Positions 1 to 8,552 of a DNA stretch of 64,000 bases are shown one piece after another. The stretch covers positions 1-64,000 of the forward strand of contig JAHWKK010000006.1 in NCBI GenBank assembly GCA_019347945.1. The letters run 5' to 3'. Made by a program: the position numbers and the translations under genes. The first letter of the stretch is position 1. Each line of letters begins with the position of its first letter. The notes below the pieces were generated by a model. That model was given only the letters and a program-made list of their open reading frames with translations. It made no database searches and was not told the origin of the DNA. Source of the stretch: Acidobacteriota bacterium. GTDB taxonomy: Bacteria > Acidobacteriota > Thermoanaerobaculia > Gp7-AA8 > JAHWKK01.

Positions 1-257
1 CCAACCCCCAAGGCACCCCACCCCCGCCTTCTCCCCTCTCCGTGGGGTGCCAGGGGCACCCGCGCCCCCCGGCTTCTCGGGCGCCGGCCCAATCGCGGGG
101 GGGGGGGGGGGGTACTCACTTTGAAACTAACCCCGGGGGTCCGGGCCGACCCCCGTTGGTCGGGTTTGTAATGTCCTTTTCCCCCCCCCGACCCCGCCCC
201 CTTCAATGGGGCGGCGATCGGCTCGCCGCCCCACGTTTGAATGAACCGAGATCCAGG
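1..257. other. Low-complexity GC-rich stretch, no gene seen
   Basis: No convincing coding sequence. It contains a run of 16 G at 97-112 and a C-rich run near 184-205. The skewed homopolymers differ from the rest of the window and could be contig-edge or sequencing artefact. The convergent gene on the minus strand ends at 258. Confidence 0.5.
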
Positions 258-725
258 TCAGGAATCCCCTCTGCGTTGCCGGTCACCGTGGCGCTTCGCT
301 CGCTTCTCCGCGAGCGCGTCCCACTTCTCCTGCTGCTCGGGTGTCAGCACCGCCCGGAGGCCGGTCTTCAACGACGCGCGCATCGTTTCGAGCTGTGAGC
401 GGAGAGCCTTGTTGTCGATTTGCAGCTGGCCGATTGCTTCGGCGTCTGCTGAATCCGATTCCAGTTCCGCCTTCAACGCCTCGCGATTCGCCTTCATCGC
501 TTCGTGGATGGGCTCAGCCGACGCGCTGAACGCTTCGTGAAGCCTCGTCCAGGCGGCCTGCTGATCGGCGGTGAGGTCGAGTGCCCTCGTCATCCGCTCC
601 ACCATGCGGGTTTTCGTTTCACCCCTGGTCCTGCCATGCCGCCCTTCCCCGTGGCCTGCGATCGCGACGCTCGAGAACGCCATGACGATGACTGCTGCTG
701 CTACGGTGAGTCTCCGATTGCTCAT
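258..725 (-). CDS. Spy/CpxP-family periplasmic LTxxQ protein
   Basis: A 155-aa protein with an N-terminal signal peptide (a hydrophobic run after MSNRR ending near AIA), then a helical, Glu/Lys/Arg-rich body. Two LTxxQ-type motifs, LTADQQ and LTPEQQ, bracket the helical part; this is the hallmark of Spy/CpxP periplasmic chaperone-like proteins. The start at 725 was chosen because a GGAGG sits 5 nt upstream; an in-frame GTG four codons earlier overlaps that ribosome site. Family members buffer envelope stress or metal stress, but the partner here is unknown. It is the first recognisable gene after a low-complexity window edge. Confidence 0.75.
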   Translation of the reverse strand: MSNRRLTVAAAVIVMAFSSVAIAGHGEGRHGRTRGETKTRMVERMTRALDLTADQQAAWTRLHEAFSASAEPIHEAMKANREALKAELESDSADAEAIGQLQIDNKALRSQLETMRASLKTGLRAVLTPEQQEKWDALAEKRAKRHGDRQRRGDS

Positions 726-826
726 CTGTACCTCCACGTCTGGTTGTTTGAAATGCCGGAAACGACGCTCGTTTCTGATGAATGGACGCGTTCCGGCTCC
801 AGACGTTTACGCGATGCCGGGCTGTT

Positions 827-1834
827 TCAGTTTCCTGACTTCAGCATCCGCACCACATCCTTCATCAGGTGCGCGCGGTTCCGGTCGAGAACGAGGATGC
901 CGTCATCCGTCTCGATGACGACCACCCGATCTACGCCGGCTACGACGATCGGTTTCGTCGAAGAACGCTTCACGATAGTGTCGATCGACTCGACCAGATG
1001 CGCATCCTCGTCGGATTCGATCAGCTCGGCGAGCGCATCCCACGACCCGAGATCCGACCAGCCCGCGCTGACCGATACCGCTGCGACCTGGGAAGCCTGC
1101 TCCATCAGCGCGTAATCGATCGAAATGTCCGGCATCTCGAGATAGCGTTCGATCGGAGCGCCCGAGGCCAGTGCAGCCGCGATCCCGGCGATCCGGGGAG
1201 CTGCCGCTTCGAGCTCGCGCCTGAACGAGTCGTACCGCCAGACGAAGATTCCGGCGTTCCAGCGATACGAGCCGGATTCGACCAGCCGGGCCGCGGTCTC
1301 CGCATCGGGTTTCTCCACGAACCGGACGACCTCCCTGGCCTCGTCTCCGATCCGGCTTCCGAGCTCGAGATAGCCGTACTCGGTGCTCGGAGCGGTCGGC
1401 TCGACGGCGAGCGTGACCAGACTCGAGCTCGATTCCGCCAGATCGAAGGCAGTCGAAAGGGCGTCGCTGAAGGCATCCTCCCCGGCCACGAAATGATCCG
1501 AGGGGAAGACTCCGGTGATGTGGTTCTCGCCAAGCTCGGCTCTGAGCATCTCGGCGGCGTATGCGATCGCGGGAGCGGTATTTCTGCGGGCGGGCTCGGT
1601 CACAACCAGGGAAGGGTCGAGGCCGAGATCTTCAATCACCCGTGGTGCGTAGCGTTCGGACGTGGCAATTCGGATCAGCGAAGGATCGACGACCCTGGCG
1701 ATCCTCTCCCAGGTCATCCGGAGGAGCGATCTTCCATCGCCCAGTGTCAGAAACTGTTTCGGTCTCTCGTCGGTGCTCAGCGGCCACAGACGCGTCCCGC
1801 CGCCTCCGGCGAGAATGATTGCGGCGCGCTTCAG
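827..1834 (-). CDS. manC: Mannose-1-phosphate guanylyltransferase (GDP-mannose pyrophosphorylase)
   Basis: Makes GDP-mannose from mannose-1-phosphate and GTP in the cytoplasm. The 335-aa product has the nucleotidyltransferase signature GGGGTRLWPLS at residues 10-20, the PKQF lysine at 26, a YGYLE segment and the FVEKP motif. The first ATG (1717) would delete this signature, so translation must begin upstream. The only sensible site is CTG at 1834, with GGAGG 4 nt upstream and the CTG overlapping the TGA of the preceding gene (CTGA). It lacks the C-terminal isomerase domain of long bifunctional ManC proteins. It is translationally coupled to the glycosyltransferase upstream, which may use a GDP-mannose-derived donor. 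Confidence 0.85.
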   Translation of the reverse strand: MKRAAIILAGGGGTRLWPLSTDERPKQFLTLGDGRSLLRMTWERIARVVDPSLIRIATSERYAPRVIEDLGLDPSLVVTEPARRNTAPAIAYAAEMLRAELGENHITGVFPSDHFVAGEDAFSDALSTAFDLAESSSSLVTLAVEPTAPSTEYGYLELGSRIGDEAREVVRFVEKPDAETAARLVESGSYRWNAGIFVWRYDSFRRELEAAAPRIAGIAAALASGAPIERYLEMPDISIDYALMEQASQVAAVSVSAGWSDLGSWDALAELIESDEDAHLVESIDTIVKRSSTKPIVVAGVDRVVVIETDDGILVLDRNRAHLMKDVVRMLKSGN

Positions 1835-3246
1835 GACGCCTCCGTTTCCGGTTTGACGCCGATCACGACGAGACTCAGACCCTCCGGAGGATCATCCGGT
1901 TCGAGTCTGCGAAGGATGGGAACGGCTGCATCGAACATCTTCGACTGGGCGAGAGGAAGGGTCCGGGCACCGGAGTTCATCCGCCAGCCGATTCGTCCGG
2001 TAACGTTGTGGTAGGCGGCGTTCTCGATCTCGAAGCCCGCTTCCTGCATCATCTCGATCAGCGCGCCCTTTTCGTACCGCCGGCGGTGACCGACGGACTC
2101 GTCGAGACGCCCGAAGAGCGACGGGTCCGCCGGGACGTAGACGACGAGCTTCCCTCCAGGCTCGAGAAGATCGAACGCGTTCCGCAGAAGGGCGGCATCG
2201 TCCTCGTGATGCTCGAGCACGTTGACCGCGAGCACGGTGTCGAGCCGGAGCTCGCGCAAGGCTGCCGCATTGTCCGGGGCGGAGAGATCGAGGCGGCGAA
2301 CCATGATCCCCGGGCTGCGCCTGAATCGATTCATCAGCCGGTCCACGTACCCAGTCTCCCGATCGGTTGCAACGACGAGCTCACGGCCGTAGAGCAGCTG
2401 CGTGAGACTTCCGGTTCCGGCGCCGAGCTCGAGCACTCTCTGTCCGACGTAAGGGGAGATTCGATCCCAGATCCACCGGGTATAGCGTCTCAACCCTTCC
2501 AGCCGCCGCACCGATACGTAAGTCCGCGGCTCGCTGTCCGGGTCGACGAAGAGACCGTACTTCAGGATCGACCACAGCGCGCTGACCCCATCCTTCCAGT
2601 TGATCTTCTTTCCTTCCCAGTAGTCGCGTCCGTGGTAGGAGATCGGTACCTCGTAAATGCGGTATCCCCGGCGCGCAAGCTTCGCCGTGACCTCCGGCTC
2701 GAACCCGAACCGGTCCGAGCGGAGGTGGATCGACTGGATGACCTCGCGTCGGAAGACCTTGTAGCAGGTTTCCATGTCGGTGAGCGTGAGGTTCGTCGTC
2801 ACGTTCGACAGGGCCGTGAGTAGCTTGTTCCCGAGCGTGTGCCAGTAGAGCATCACGCGCCTCGGATACCCCTCGAATCTCGAACCGTAAACGACGTCCG
2901 CGTGGCCATCGAGGATCGGTTTGATCAGTTTCGGATACTCCTCCGGGTCGTATTCGAGATCGGCGTCCTGGATGACGATGAGCTGCCCCTTCGCCACAGC
3001 GATGCCGCGGCGAATGGCCGCACCCTTTCCTCGGTTCGACTCCTGCCGGATGTGCTGCAGCTCCGGCCACTTCGCAGCAAGATCCGCAACGACGTCCAAC
3101 GAGCCGTCGGTGGAGCAATCATCGATCGCAATGATCTCCTTGTCGATATCGACTGCCCGGACACGGCGAAGAAGCTCGGCCACGGTGGCCCGCTCGTTGT
3201 ACACGGGAACGATCACCGTGAGCATGGGTCCCGATGGATCGCTCAC
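1831..3246 (-). CDS. Fusion of GT2 (dolichyl/polyprenyl-phosphate sugar transferase-like) and SAM methyltransferase
   Basis: From the internal Met (3225), residues 1-240 form a family 2 glycosyltransferase with VPVYNE, DDCSTDGS and a metal-binding DAD at 87-89, resembling polyprenyl-phosphate mannose/glucose synthases. Residues about 250-464 form a class I methyltransferase with motif I VLELGAGTG. No transmembrane anchor is obvious. The annotated start is a GTG at 3246, because a TAGAAT -10 element lies 7 nt before it and no Shine-Dalgarno serves either start. The gene is divergent from the beta-lactamase-like gene and overlaps manC by CTGA. Its likely role is glycolipid or polysaccharide assembly; the sugar and methyl acceptor are unknown. 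Confidence 0.8.
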   Translation of the reverse strand: MSDPSGPMLTVIVPVYNERATVAELLRRVRAVDIDKEIIAIDDCSTDGSLDVVADLAAKWPELQHIRQESNRGKGAAIRRGIAVAKGQLIVIQDADLEYDPEEYPKLIKPILDGHADVVYGSRFEGYPRRVMLYWHTLGNKLLTALSNVTTNLTLTDMETCYKVFRREVIQSIHLRSDRFGFEPEVTAKLARRGYRIYEVPISYHGRDYWEGKKINWKDGVSALWSILKYGLFVDPDSEPRTYVSVRRLEGLRRYTRWIWDRISPYVGQRVLELGAGTGSLTQLLYGRELVVATDRETGYVDRLMNRFRRSPGIMVRRLDLSAPDNAAALRELRLDTVLAVNVLEHHEDDAALLRNAFDLLEPGGKLVVYVPADPSLFGRLDESVGHRRRYEKGALIEMMQEAGFEIENAAYHNVTGRIGWRMNSGARTLPLAQSKMFDAAVPILRRLEPDDPPEGLSLVVIGVKPETEAS

Positions 3247-3253
3247 GCGGCGT

Positions 3254-3259
3254 ATTCTA
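3254..3259 (-). promoter_or_regulatory. Putative -10 (TAGAAT), leaderless start of the GT2-methyltransferase gene
   Basis: TAGAAT lies 7 nt before the GTG at 3246, placing transcription start at or within a base or two of the start codon. No -35 consensus was seen. Confidence 0.5.
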
Positions 3260-3305
3260 CAGAGGCTTCGGGGGATGAGGCCGAAACCGCGAGCGCTCCT
3301 GCTTC

Positions 3306-3314
3306 TGTTACGAT
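3306..3314 (+). promoter_or_regulatory. Putative extended -10 (TGTTACGAT) of the beta-lactamase-like gene
   Basis: A TGn-TACGAT extended -10 ends 8 nt before the ATG at 3323. No Shine-Dalgarno is present, so a leaderless transcript is implied. It is divergent from the TAGAAT at 3254-3259. Confidence 0.5.
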
Positions 3315-3322
3315 CCCGCACG

Positions 3323-4201
3323 ATGAAGAGCTCACTGGTCCTCCTCTCGATTCTGCTCACCGGGTGCACCTCAATGAAAACAGAAGACATCGATCGCCGG
3401 ATCGACCGTATTCTCGACGAAAGCGCGGCCGAACGGGTCGGCATCTCCTTCTACGATTTTCGCGACGGTACCGTCTGGGAGCACAATGCCGACGAGCTCT
3501 TTCACGCGGCGAGCACGATGAAAGTGCCCGTCATGATGGGCATCTTCAGGGCGGCCGAGCAGGGGGAGCTGTCCCTCGATCAGATGATCCCCGTGCACAA
3601 CGAGTTCATCAGCATCTACGACGGTTCCACGTTCGCGAGCGGAGCGGACGAGGACTCCGATATCGAGCTCTACGATCACATCGGCTCGACGATGTCGGTT
3701 GAAGAGCTGACGAGACGGATGATCGTCCGAAGCTCGAACCTCGCGACCAATATCCTGATCCAACGGATCGGTGCCGAGCGCGTCACCTCGATGATTCGCG
3801 AGGCCGGTGGCCACCGGATGGAAGTACTTCGCGGAGTTCAGGATCTCGCAGCATATGAAGCGGGCATGAACAACACCGCTACGGCCCATGATCTGATGGT
3901 CGTCCTTCGAAAGATCGCGGAGAGCGCTGAGGCCCAGAGCGACGGGCCGGCCGACCGGATGGTTCGGATCCTCGAAGCGCAGGAATTCAACGAGGGGATC
4001 CCGGCGGGATTGCCGGAAGGAACCAGGGTTGCGCACAAGACCGGCTCGATCACCGAGATCTATCACGACGCCGCCATCGTCTATCCGGAGGGGGAACGCC
4101 CCTGGATACTGGTCGTCCTGACCGGCGGAACCTCAGATGCGGAGGCCTCGAAGACTGTTCGCGAGATCGCGACGGCATTCCACCAGTGGCGGAAGCGTTG
4201 A
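3323..4201 (+). CDS. Class A beta-lactamase-like serine hydrolase, lipoprotein
   Basis: A 292-aa protein with a lipoprotein signal (lipobox LLTGC, Cys15). All class A active-site elements can be placed: Ser64-x-x-Lys67 (STMK), Ser137-Ser-Asn139 (SDN equivalent), Glu179 with Asn183 (omega-loop Glu166/Asn170 equivalents), and Lys239-Thr-Gly. It probably sits on a membrane facing the periplasm. Whether it hydrolyses clinical beta-lactams or acts on cell-wall peptides cannot be told from sequence. No LysR or AmpR-type regulator is adjacent. It stands alone between divergent glycosyltransferase and downstream efflux genes. Confidence 0.8.
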   Translation: MKSSLVLLSILLTGCTSMKTEDIDRRIDRILDESAAERVGISFYDFRDGTVWEHNADELFHAASTMKVPVMMGIFRAAEQGELSLDQMIPVHNEFISIYDGSTFASGADEDSDIELYDHIGSTMSVEELTRRMIVRSSNLATNILIQRIGAERVTSMIREAGGHRMEVLRGVQDLAAYEAGMNNTATAHDLMVVLRKIAESAEAQSDGPADRMVRILEAQEFNEGIPAGLPEGTRVAHKTGSITEIYHDAAIVYPEGERPWILVVLTGGTSDAEASKTVREIATAFHQWRKR

Positions 4202-4264
4202 GGTGAATGCTGCCCGGCCCGCCCGTTGCCACGGAATCCAAAACGATTCGCTCCGGAGGTTGAA

Positions 4265-4273
4265 TGTTATGGT
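4265..4273 (+). promoter_or_regulatory. Putative extended -10 (TGTTATGGT) of the efflux operon
   Basis: A TGn-TATGGT element ends 12 nt before the ATG at 4286 and only 3 nt before an alternative ATG at 4277. This spacing favours 4286 as the translation start. Confidence 0.4.
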
Positions 4274-4285
4274 GAAATGGCCCGC

Positions 4286-5359
4286 ATGAATACGCGTCCC
4301 GTCGGACGAGTCCTCATCGTCCTTTTCACACTCTTTCCGATGATCCTCCAGGCGCAGGAGATGCCTCCTACGCCCGTCCGCGTCACGCCTGCGCAGCAGC
4401 ATTCGCTGAAGCGAACGATCGAGCTGAGCGGCGTGGTCGAGAGCCGGGGCAGCAGCGTGCTGGCCAGCGAGATCGGGGGGATCGTCGAGGAGCTTTTCGC
4501 ACGAGAAGGGGAGCAGGTGCGGGCGGGAACACCCATCGTCAGGCTCCGGAGCGAGGATCTGCGGCTTCGACTCGAATCCGCCCGGGCAGAGTTCGAGGAA
4601 GCGCGTGCGCGACTCGATCTCGCCGAAACGAGTTACGAGCGGATGAAGGGACTTTTCGACGATCAGGTGGCGAGCCGCCAGCAGCTCGACAACGCAACTA
4701 GTGAGCGGGCGGCCTGGGCCGGCCGGGTCGCCAGGACCGAGGCCGAGGTCAAGCGCCTGGAACGCGATCTGGCGAGGACCGTCGTCAGGGCGCCATTCAC
4801 GGCGGTGGTGATCGAGGAACGGGTAGGGGTCGGCGAGTTCGTCAACGCCGGCGGACCTGTCGCGGAGGTCATCGACGTCACCAACCTCGACGTGACCGTC
4901 GAGGTTCCCGAACGGTACTTCGCGGAGATCTCGCGGGGGAGCGCCGCGCGCGTCGAGATTCCGTCGCTCGGACGTTTCGAGACGGGGGGCTCGGTGCGTG
5001 CGATCATTCCGCGAACGACATCCAATGCACGGACGTTCCCGGTCAAGGTGGCCATCAGCGGTGGCAGGATCGGGATCGGCATGCTCGCAACCGTCCACAT
5101 CTCACTCGGTCAGCCGAAACCCTCGGTCATCGTTCCGAAGGACGCGATCGTCCGTCAGGGAAACGCTCAGACCATCTTCGTCGTCGACGACGACAACACC
5201 GTCAGACGTGTCCCCGTCACTACATCGGAGTCTACCGGGTCGTGGATCGCGGTCGACGGGGACGTCGTTCCGGGCGATCCGGTGATCACGCGAGGCAATG
5301 AACGAATAAGGCCCGGCCAGAAGGTCACGCCGGCGATTCTCGAGTACCCAGCGCCATGA
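4286..5359 (+). CDS. RND efflux periplasmic adaptor (membrane fusion protein)
   Basis: A 357-aa HlyD/AcrA-type adaptor linking an RND pump to an outer-membrane channel. It has an N-terminal signal sequence (hydrophobic VLIVLFTLFPMIL), a lipoyl/barrel-sandwich half (EIGGIVEELFAREGEQV), a helical hairpin rich in Glu/Arg near residues 85-150, the second barrel-sandwich half (RAPFTAVV) and a beta-barrel/membrane-proximal end. The start at 4286 follows an extended -10; ATG 4277 is the alternative. Its stop overlaps the pump start (ATGA), so the two are co-translated. No TolC-type outer-membrane gene is beside them. Confidence 0.88.
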   Translation: MNTRPVGRVLIVLFTLFPMILQAQEMPPTPVRVTPAQQHSLKRTIELSGVVESRGSSVLASEIGGIVEELFAREGEQVRAGTPIVRLRSEDLRLRLESARAEFEEARARLDLAETSYERMKGLFDDQVASRQQLDNATSERAAWAGRVARTEAEVKRLERDLARTVVRAPFTAVVIEERVGVGEFVNAGGPVAEVIDVTNLDVTVEVPERYFAEISRGSAARVEIPSLGRFETGGSVRAIIPRTTSNARTFPVKVAISGGRIGIGMLATVHISLGQPKPSVIVPKDAIVRQGNAQTIFVVDDDNTVRRVPVTTSESTGSWIAVDGDVVPGDPVITRGNERIRPGQKVTPAILEYPAP

Positions 5360-8300
5360 ATCCGATCCAGGCAGCAATCCGCTATCCCGTCACGACCTCC
5401 GTCGTGATGATTCTCCTCGTTCTTTTCGGCGTGATTTCGCTGACCCGCATCCCTGTTCAGATGACGCCGACGGTCGAGGAGCCGCAGATCAGCGTGTCGA
5501 CGTTCTGGCCGGGAGCCAGTCCGAACGAGATCGAGCGTGAGATCATCGATGAGCAGGAAGATCAGCTCAAGAGCATCGAGGGAGTCGTCCGGATGGAGTC
5601 CTCGAGCCGGGATTCCCGCGGATCGATCACTCTGACCTTCCAGCCGGGAACCGACGTTGATGCCTCGCTTCTGAAGGTTTCCAACGCGCTCGATCAGGTT
5701 CCGTCCTATCCGGTCGACGCGGACAAGCCGGTCATCCAGGTCGTAGGAGAGAATTTCAACGCGATCGCCTGGTTCATCCTTCTTCCCGCGGAAGAGAACC
5801 CGTACGAAGGAACTGTTCCGGACCTGCTGACCTTCGTCGAGGAGTCCGTCAAGCCGGAGTTCGAGCGGGTTCCCGGTGTCGGAGCGATCAATGTCTTCGG
5901 CGGTCAGGAGAACGAGATGCAGGTGATCGTCGATGCGGGAGCACTCGCATCGCGACAGATCACGATTCCCGAACTGATGCGGGCAATCGACCGGGAGAAC
6001 CGGGATTTCTCGGCCGGCGACTTCACCGAGGGGAAAAGGCGCTACGTGGTCCGAACGGTTGGAGAGTACGGATCCCCCGGAGAGATCGAAGAGGTCATCG
6101 TCGCGATTCGAAACGGTGTCCCGATCCAGGTCCGCGACGTCGCGCGGGTCGAGCTGAGTCACTCGAAGCCGATCGCGAGGGCGTTTTACTTCGGCGAACC
6201 GATGATCGCATTCAACGCGGTCCGCGAGTCGGGAGCCAACGTACTCGAGGTGATGGAGGGTCTGAAGCAGACGATGGGAGAGGTCGAGGCCGATCTGCTG
6301 GCGCCCCGGGGCCTTCGGCTCGTGCAGGCCTACGACGAGACGACCTACATTCATTCGGCGATCGACCTGGTCAAGTCGAGCCTTCTGATCGGTGCCTTCC
6401 TCGCGATCGTCGTGCTGCTTCTCTATCTGCGAAGCCGGACGAGCACCCTGATCGTCGCCATCGCGATTCCGATCAGCATCGTCGGAACCTTCCTGATCAT
6501 GTATGCCGCGGGCCGGTCGATCAACGTCATCAGTCTCGCCGGAATGGCATTCGCCGTGGGAATGGTGGTCGACAATTCGATCGTCGTCCTCGAGAACATC
6601 TACAGGCACCGAGAAATGGGGAAGCACCGCTCTCGAGCCGCGCTCGATGGTGCGAAGGAGGTCTGGGGTGCCGTTCTCGCCTCGACGCTCACGACGATCG
6701 CCGTATTTCTGCCGATCTTCTTCATTCAGGACGAGGCCGGGCAGCTCTTCAGAGACATTGCCATCGCCATCTCGGCGGCCGTCTTCCTCAGCATGCTCGT
6801 TTCGATCTCGGTGATCCCGACGCTTTCCGCCCGAATTCTCGGAACGGCCGGGTCGACCGGTTCCGAGCGCTCATTCCGCAATCTCTGGGGATTTTCGCCC
6901 CGATTTGCTTCCGTCCCTGGCTGGATCACCGGCAGAGTCGACTGGATCCTCGAGTCGACGAAACGGAAGATCGCCGTAGTCCTCGTCTTCACGCTCAGCG
7001 CGCTGGCCCTGAGCTACATCCTGACACCTAAGGTCGAATATCTCCCGACGGGAAACCGGAATCTTCTCTTCGGCATCATCCTGCCGAATCCAGGACACAG
7101 CCTCGAGGAAAATACCGAGCTTCGAAATCTCTACGTCGAGGAACTGCAGCATCTCTGGAAGGCGCCCCCGGAAGAGTCGGTGGATCTTCCCGGCGGGGGG
7201 ATCGCCGGCTGGTTTTACGTCGCGTTGAACGACCGCGTCTTCATGGGAGCGCGATCGCGCGACGACCGTCGAGCTCGAGAGCTCCTCGCCGAGTTCCAGC
7301 GAGTCAATGCGAAGGTTCCCGGAGCAATCGCCTTCATGTCGCAATCGAGTCTGTTTCAGCGAGGGTTCGGCCAGGGGCGCAACATCGAAGTCGAGATCGT
7401 CGGTCCCGATCTCGAGCGCCTGATGGAGATCGGCGGTGAAGTGTTCGCCAGCGTCGATCAGGTTCTGCCGGGATCGCAGGCGCGCCCGATTCCCGGACTC
7501 GATCTCGGAAATCCGGAGATTCAGGTCCGGACCGACCGACGGCGAGCCGCCGAAGCGGGGATGACTCACGCGGACCTCGCGGCGACCGTCAACGCACTGG
7601 TGGACGGAGCGCGCGCGAGCGATTACCGTTATCAGGGACAGCAGATCGACCTCCGCGTGATCGGCGAGACCCAGCAGATGGAGCGAACACACCTGATCGA
7701 ACAGATCCCGCTCTCGACTCCGGACGGCGATCTCGTGACCGTCGGTTCGGTCGCTGAGGTCGAGCTCGTCAACGGACCAGCCGAGATCGCGCATCGCGAA
7801 CGGCAACGGTCGGTGACGATCGCGATCACACCGCCCGAGGAAATGCCGCTGCAGGAAGCGATGGAGCTGGTGGAAACCAGGATTCTCGATCCGATCCGCG
7901 ATCGCGGTGAGCTCGGCGGACTCTATCGGGCCCGCATGTCGGGAACCGCGGACAAGCTCACGCAGACCTGGCAGGCCCTGATCTGGAACTTCATCCTCGC
8001 CGTGTTGATCACCTATCTCCTGATGGCAGCACTCTTCGAGAACTTTCTCTATCCCTTCGTCATCCTCTTCACTGTCCCGCTCGCCGCGCTCGGCGGTTTT
8101 CTCGGTCTCGGGTTGATGAACCTCTTCCGGTATCAGGCGCTCGACATCCTGACGATGCTCGGGTTCGTCATTCTCGTCGGTACGGTGGTGAACAACGCCA
8201 TCCTCATCGTTCATCAGACCCTCAACTACATCCGTGACGCGGGGATGGACATTCGCAGCGCCATCACCGAATCGGTGCGAACCCGTGTCCGGCCAATCTT

Positions 8301-8523
8301 CATGAGCGTGACGACGAGCGTCTTCGCGATGCTGCCGCTGGTTCTTTTCCCGGGCGCCGGCTCGGAGCTCTACCGGGGACTCGGGAGCGTGGTGGTCGGC
8401 GGTCTCGTCGTCTCCTCCGCGTTCACTCTCTTCCTTATTCCGGCATTGCTGAGCCTGACCATGGAAGCCCGCGAAGCATTCGCCCGGCGGTTCCAGGGAG
8501 AGGAGTCGTCCGCCGTCGCATGA
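5356..8523 (+). CDS. RND multidrug efflux permease (AcrB/HAE1 type)
   Basis: A 1055-aa inner-membrane proton-driven pump, a typical length for the family. It has an N-terminal transmembrane helix, a large periplasmic porter loop, a transmembrane cluster near residues 335-500, a second porter loop and a C-terminal cluster near 870-1045. The TM4 motif reads VVDN rather than the VDD of AcrB: the first Asp of the proton-relay pair is kept and the second is Asn, a variant common in HAE1 relatives. The start overlaps the adaptor stop. Substrates are unknown, and an outer-membrane partner must be encoded elsewhere. Confidence 0.92.
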   Translation: MNPIQAAIRYPVTTSVVMILLVLFGVISLTRIPVQMTPTVEEPQISVSTFWPGASPNEIEREIIDEQEDQLKSIEGVVRMESSSRDSRGSITLTFQPGTDVDASLLKVSNALDQVPSYPVDADKPVIQVVGENFNAIAWFILLPAEENPYEGTVPDLLTFVEESVKPEFERVPGVGAINVFGGQENEMQVIVDAGALASRQITIPELMRAIDRENRDFSAGDFTEGKRRYVVRTVGEYGSPGEIEEVIVAIRNGVPIQVRDVARVELSHSKPIARAFYFGEPMIAFNAVRESGANVLEVMEGLKQTMGEVEADLLAPRGLRLVQAYDETTYIHSAIDLVKSSLLIGAFLAIVVLLLYLRSRTSTLIVAIAIPISIVGTFLIMYAAGRSINVISLAGMAFAVGMVVDNSIVVLENIYRHREMGKHRSRAALDGAKEVWGAVLASTLTTIAVFLPIFFIQDEAGQLFRDIAIAISAAVFLSMLVSISVIPTLSARILGTAGSTGSERSFRNLWGFSPRFASVPGWITGRVDWILESTKRKIAVVLVFTLSALALSYILTPKVEYLPTGNRNLLFGIILPNPGHSLEENTELRNLYVEELQHLWKAPPEESVDLPGGGIAGWFYVALNDRVFMGARSRDDRRARELLAEFQRVNAKVPGAIAFMSQSSLFQRGFGQGRNIEVEIVGPDLERLMEIGGEVFASVDQVLPGSQARPIPGLDLGNPEIQVRTDRRRAAEAGMTHADLAATVNALVDGARASDYRYQGQQIDLRVIGETQQMERTHLIEQIPLSTPDGDLVTVGSVAEVELVNGPAEIAHRERQRSVTIAITPPEEMPLQEAMELVETRILDPIRDRGELGGLYRARMSGTADKLTQTWQALIWNFILAVLITYLLMAALFENFLYPFVILFTVPLAALGGFLGLGLMNLFRYQALDILTMLGFVILVGTVVNNAILIVHQTLNYIRDAGMDIRSAITESVRTRVRPIFMSVTTSVFAMLPLVLFPGAGSELYRGLGSVVVGGLVVSSAFTLFLIPALLSLTMEAREAFARRFQGEESSAVA

Positions 8524-8537
8524 TGCCTTCGGGCATA

Positions 8538-8543
8538 TAGACT
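8538..8543 (+). promoter_or_regulatory. Putative -10 (TAGACT) for priA
   Basis: TAGACT within a TATAGACT stretch ends 9 nt before the priA ATG in the 29-bp gap after the pump gene. No Shine-Dalgarno is present, consistent with a leaderless mRNA. Confidence 0.45.
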
Positions 8544-8552
8544 CGCGGCGCC

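Noticed and set aside
5167-6627. 486-codon minus-strand frame over the RND pump
   Set aside because: Shadow of RND codons with His/Asp/Arg bias and no domain.
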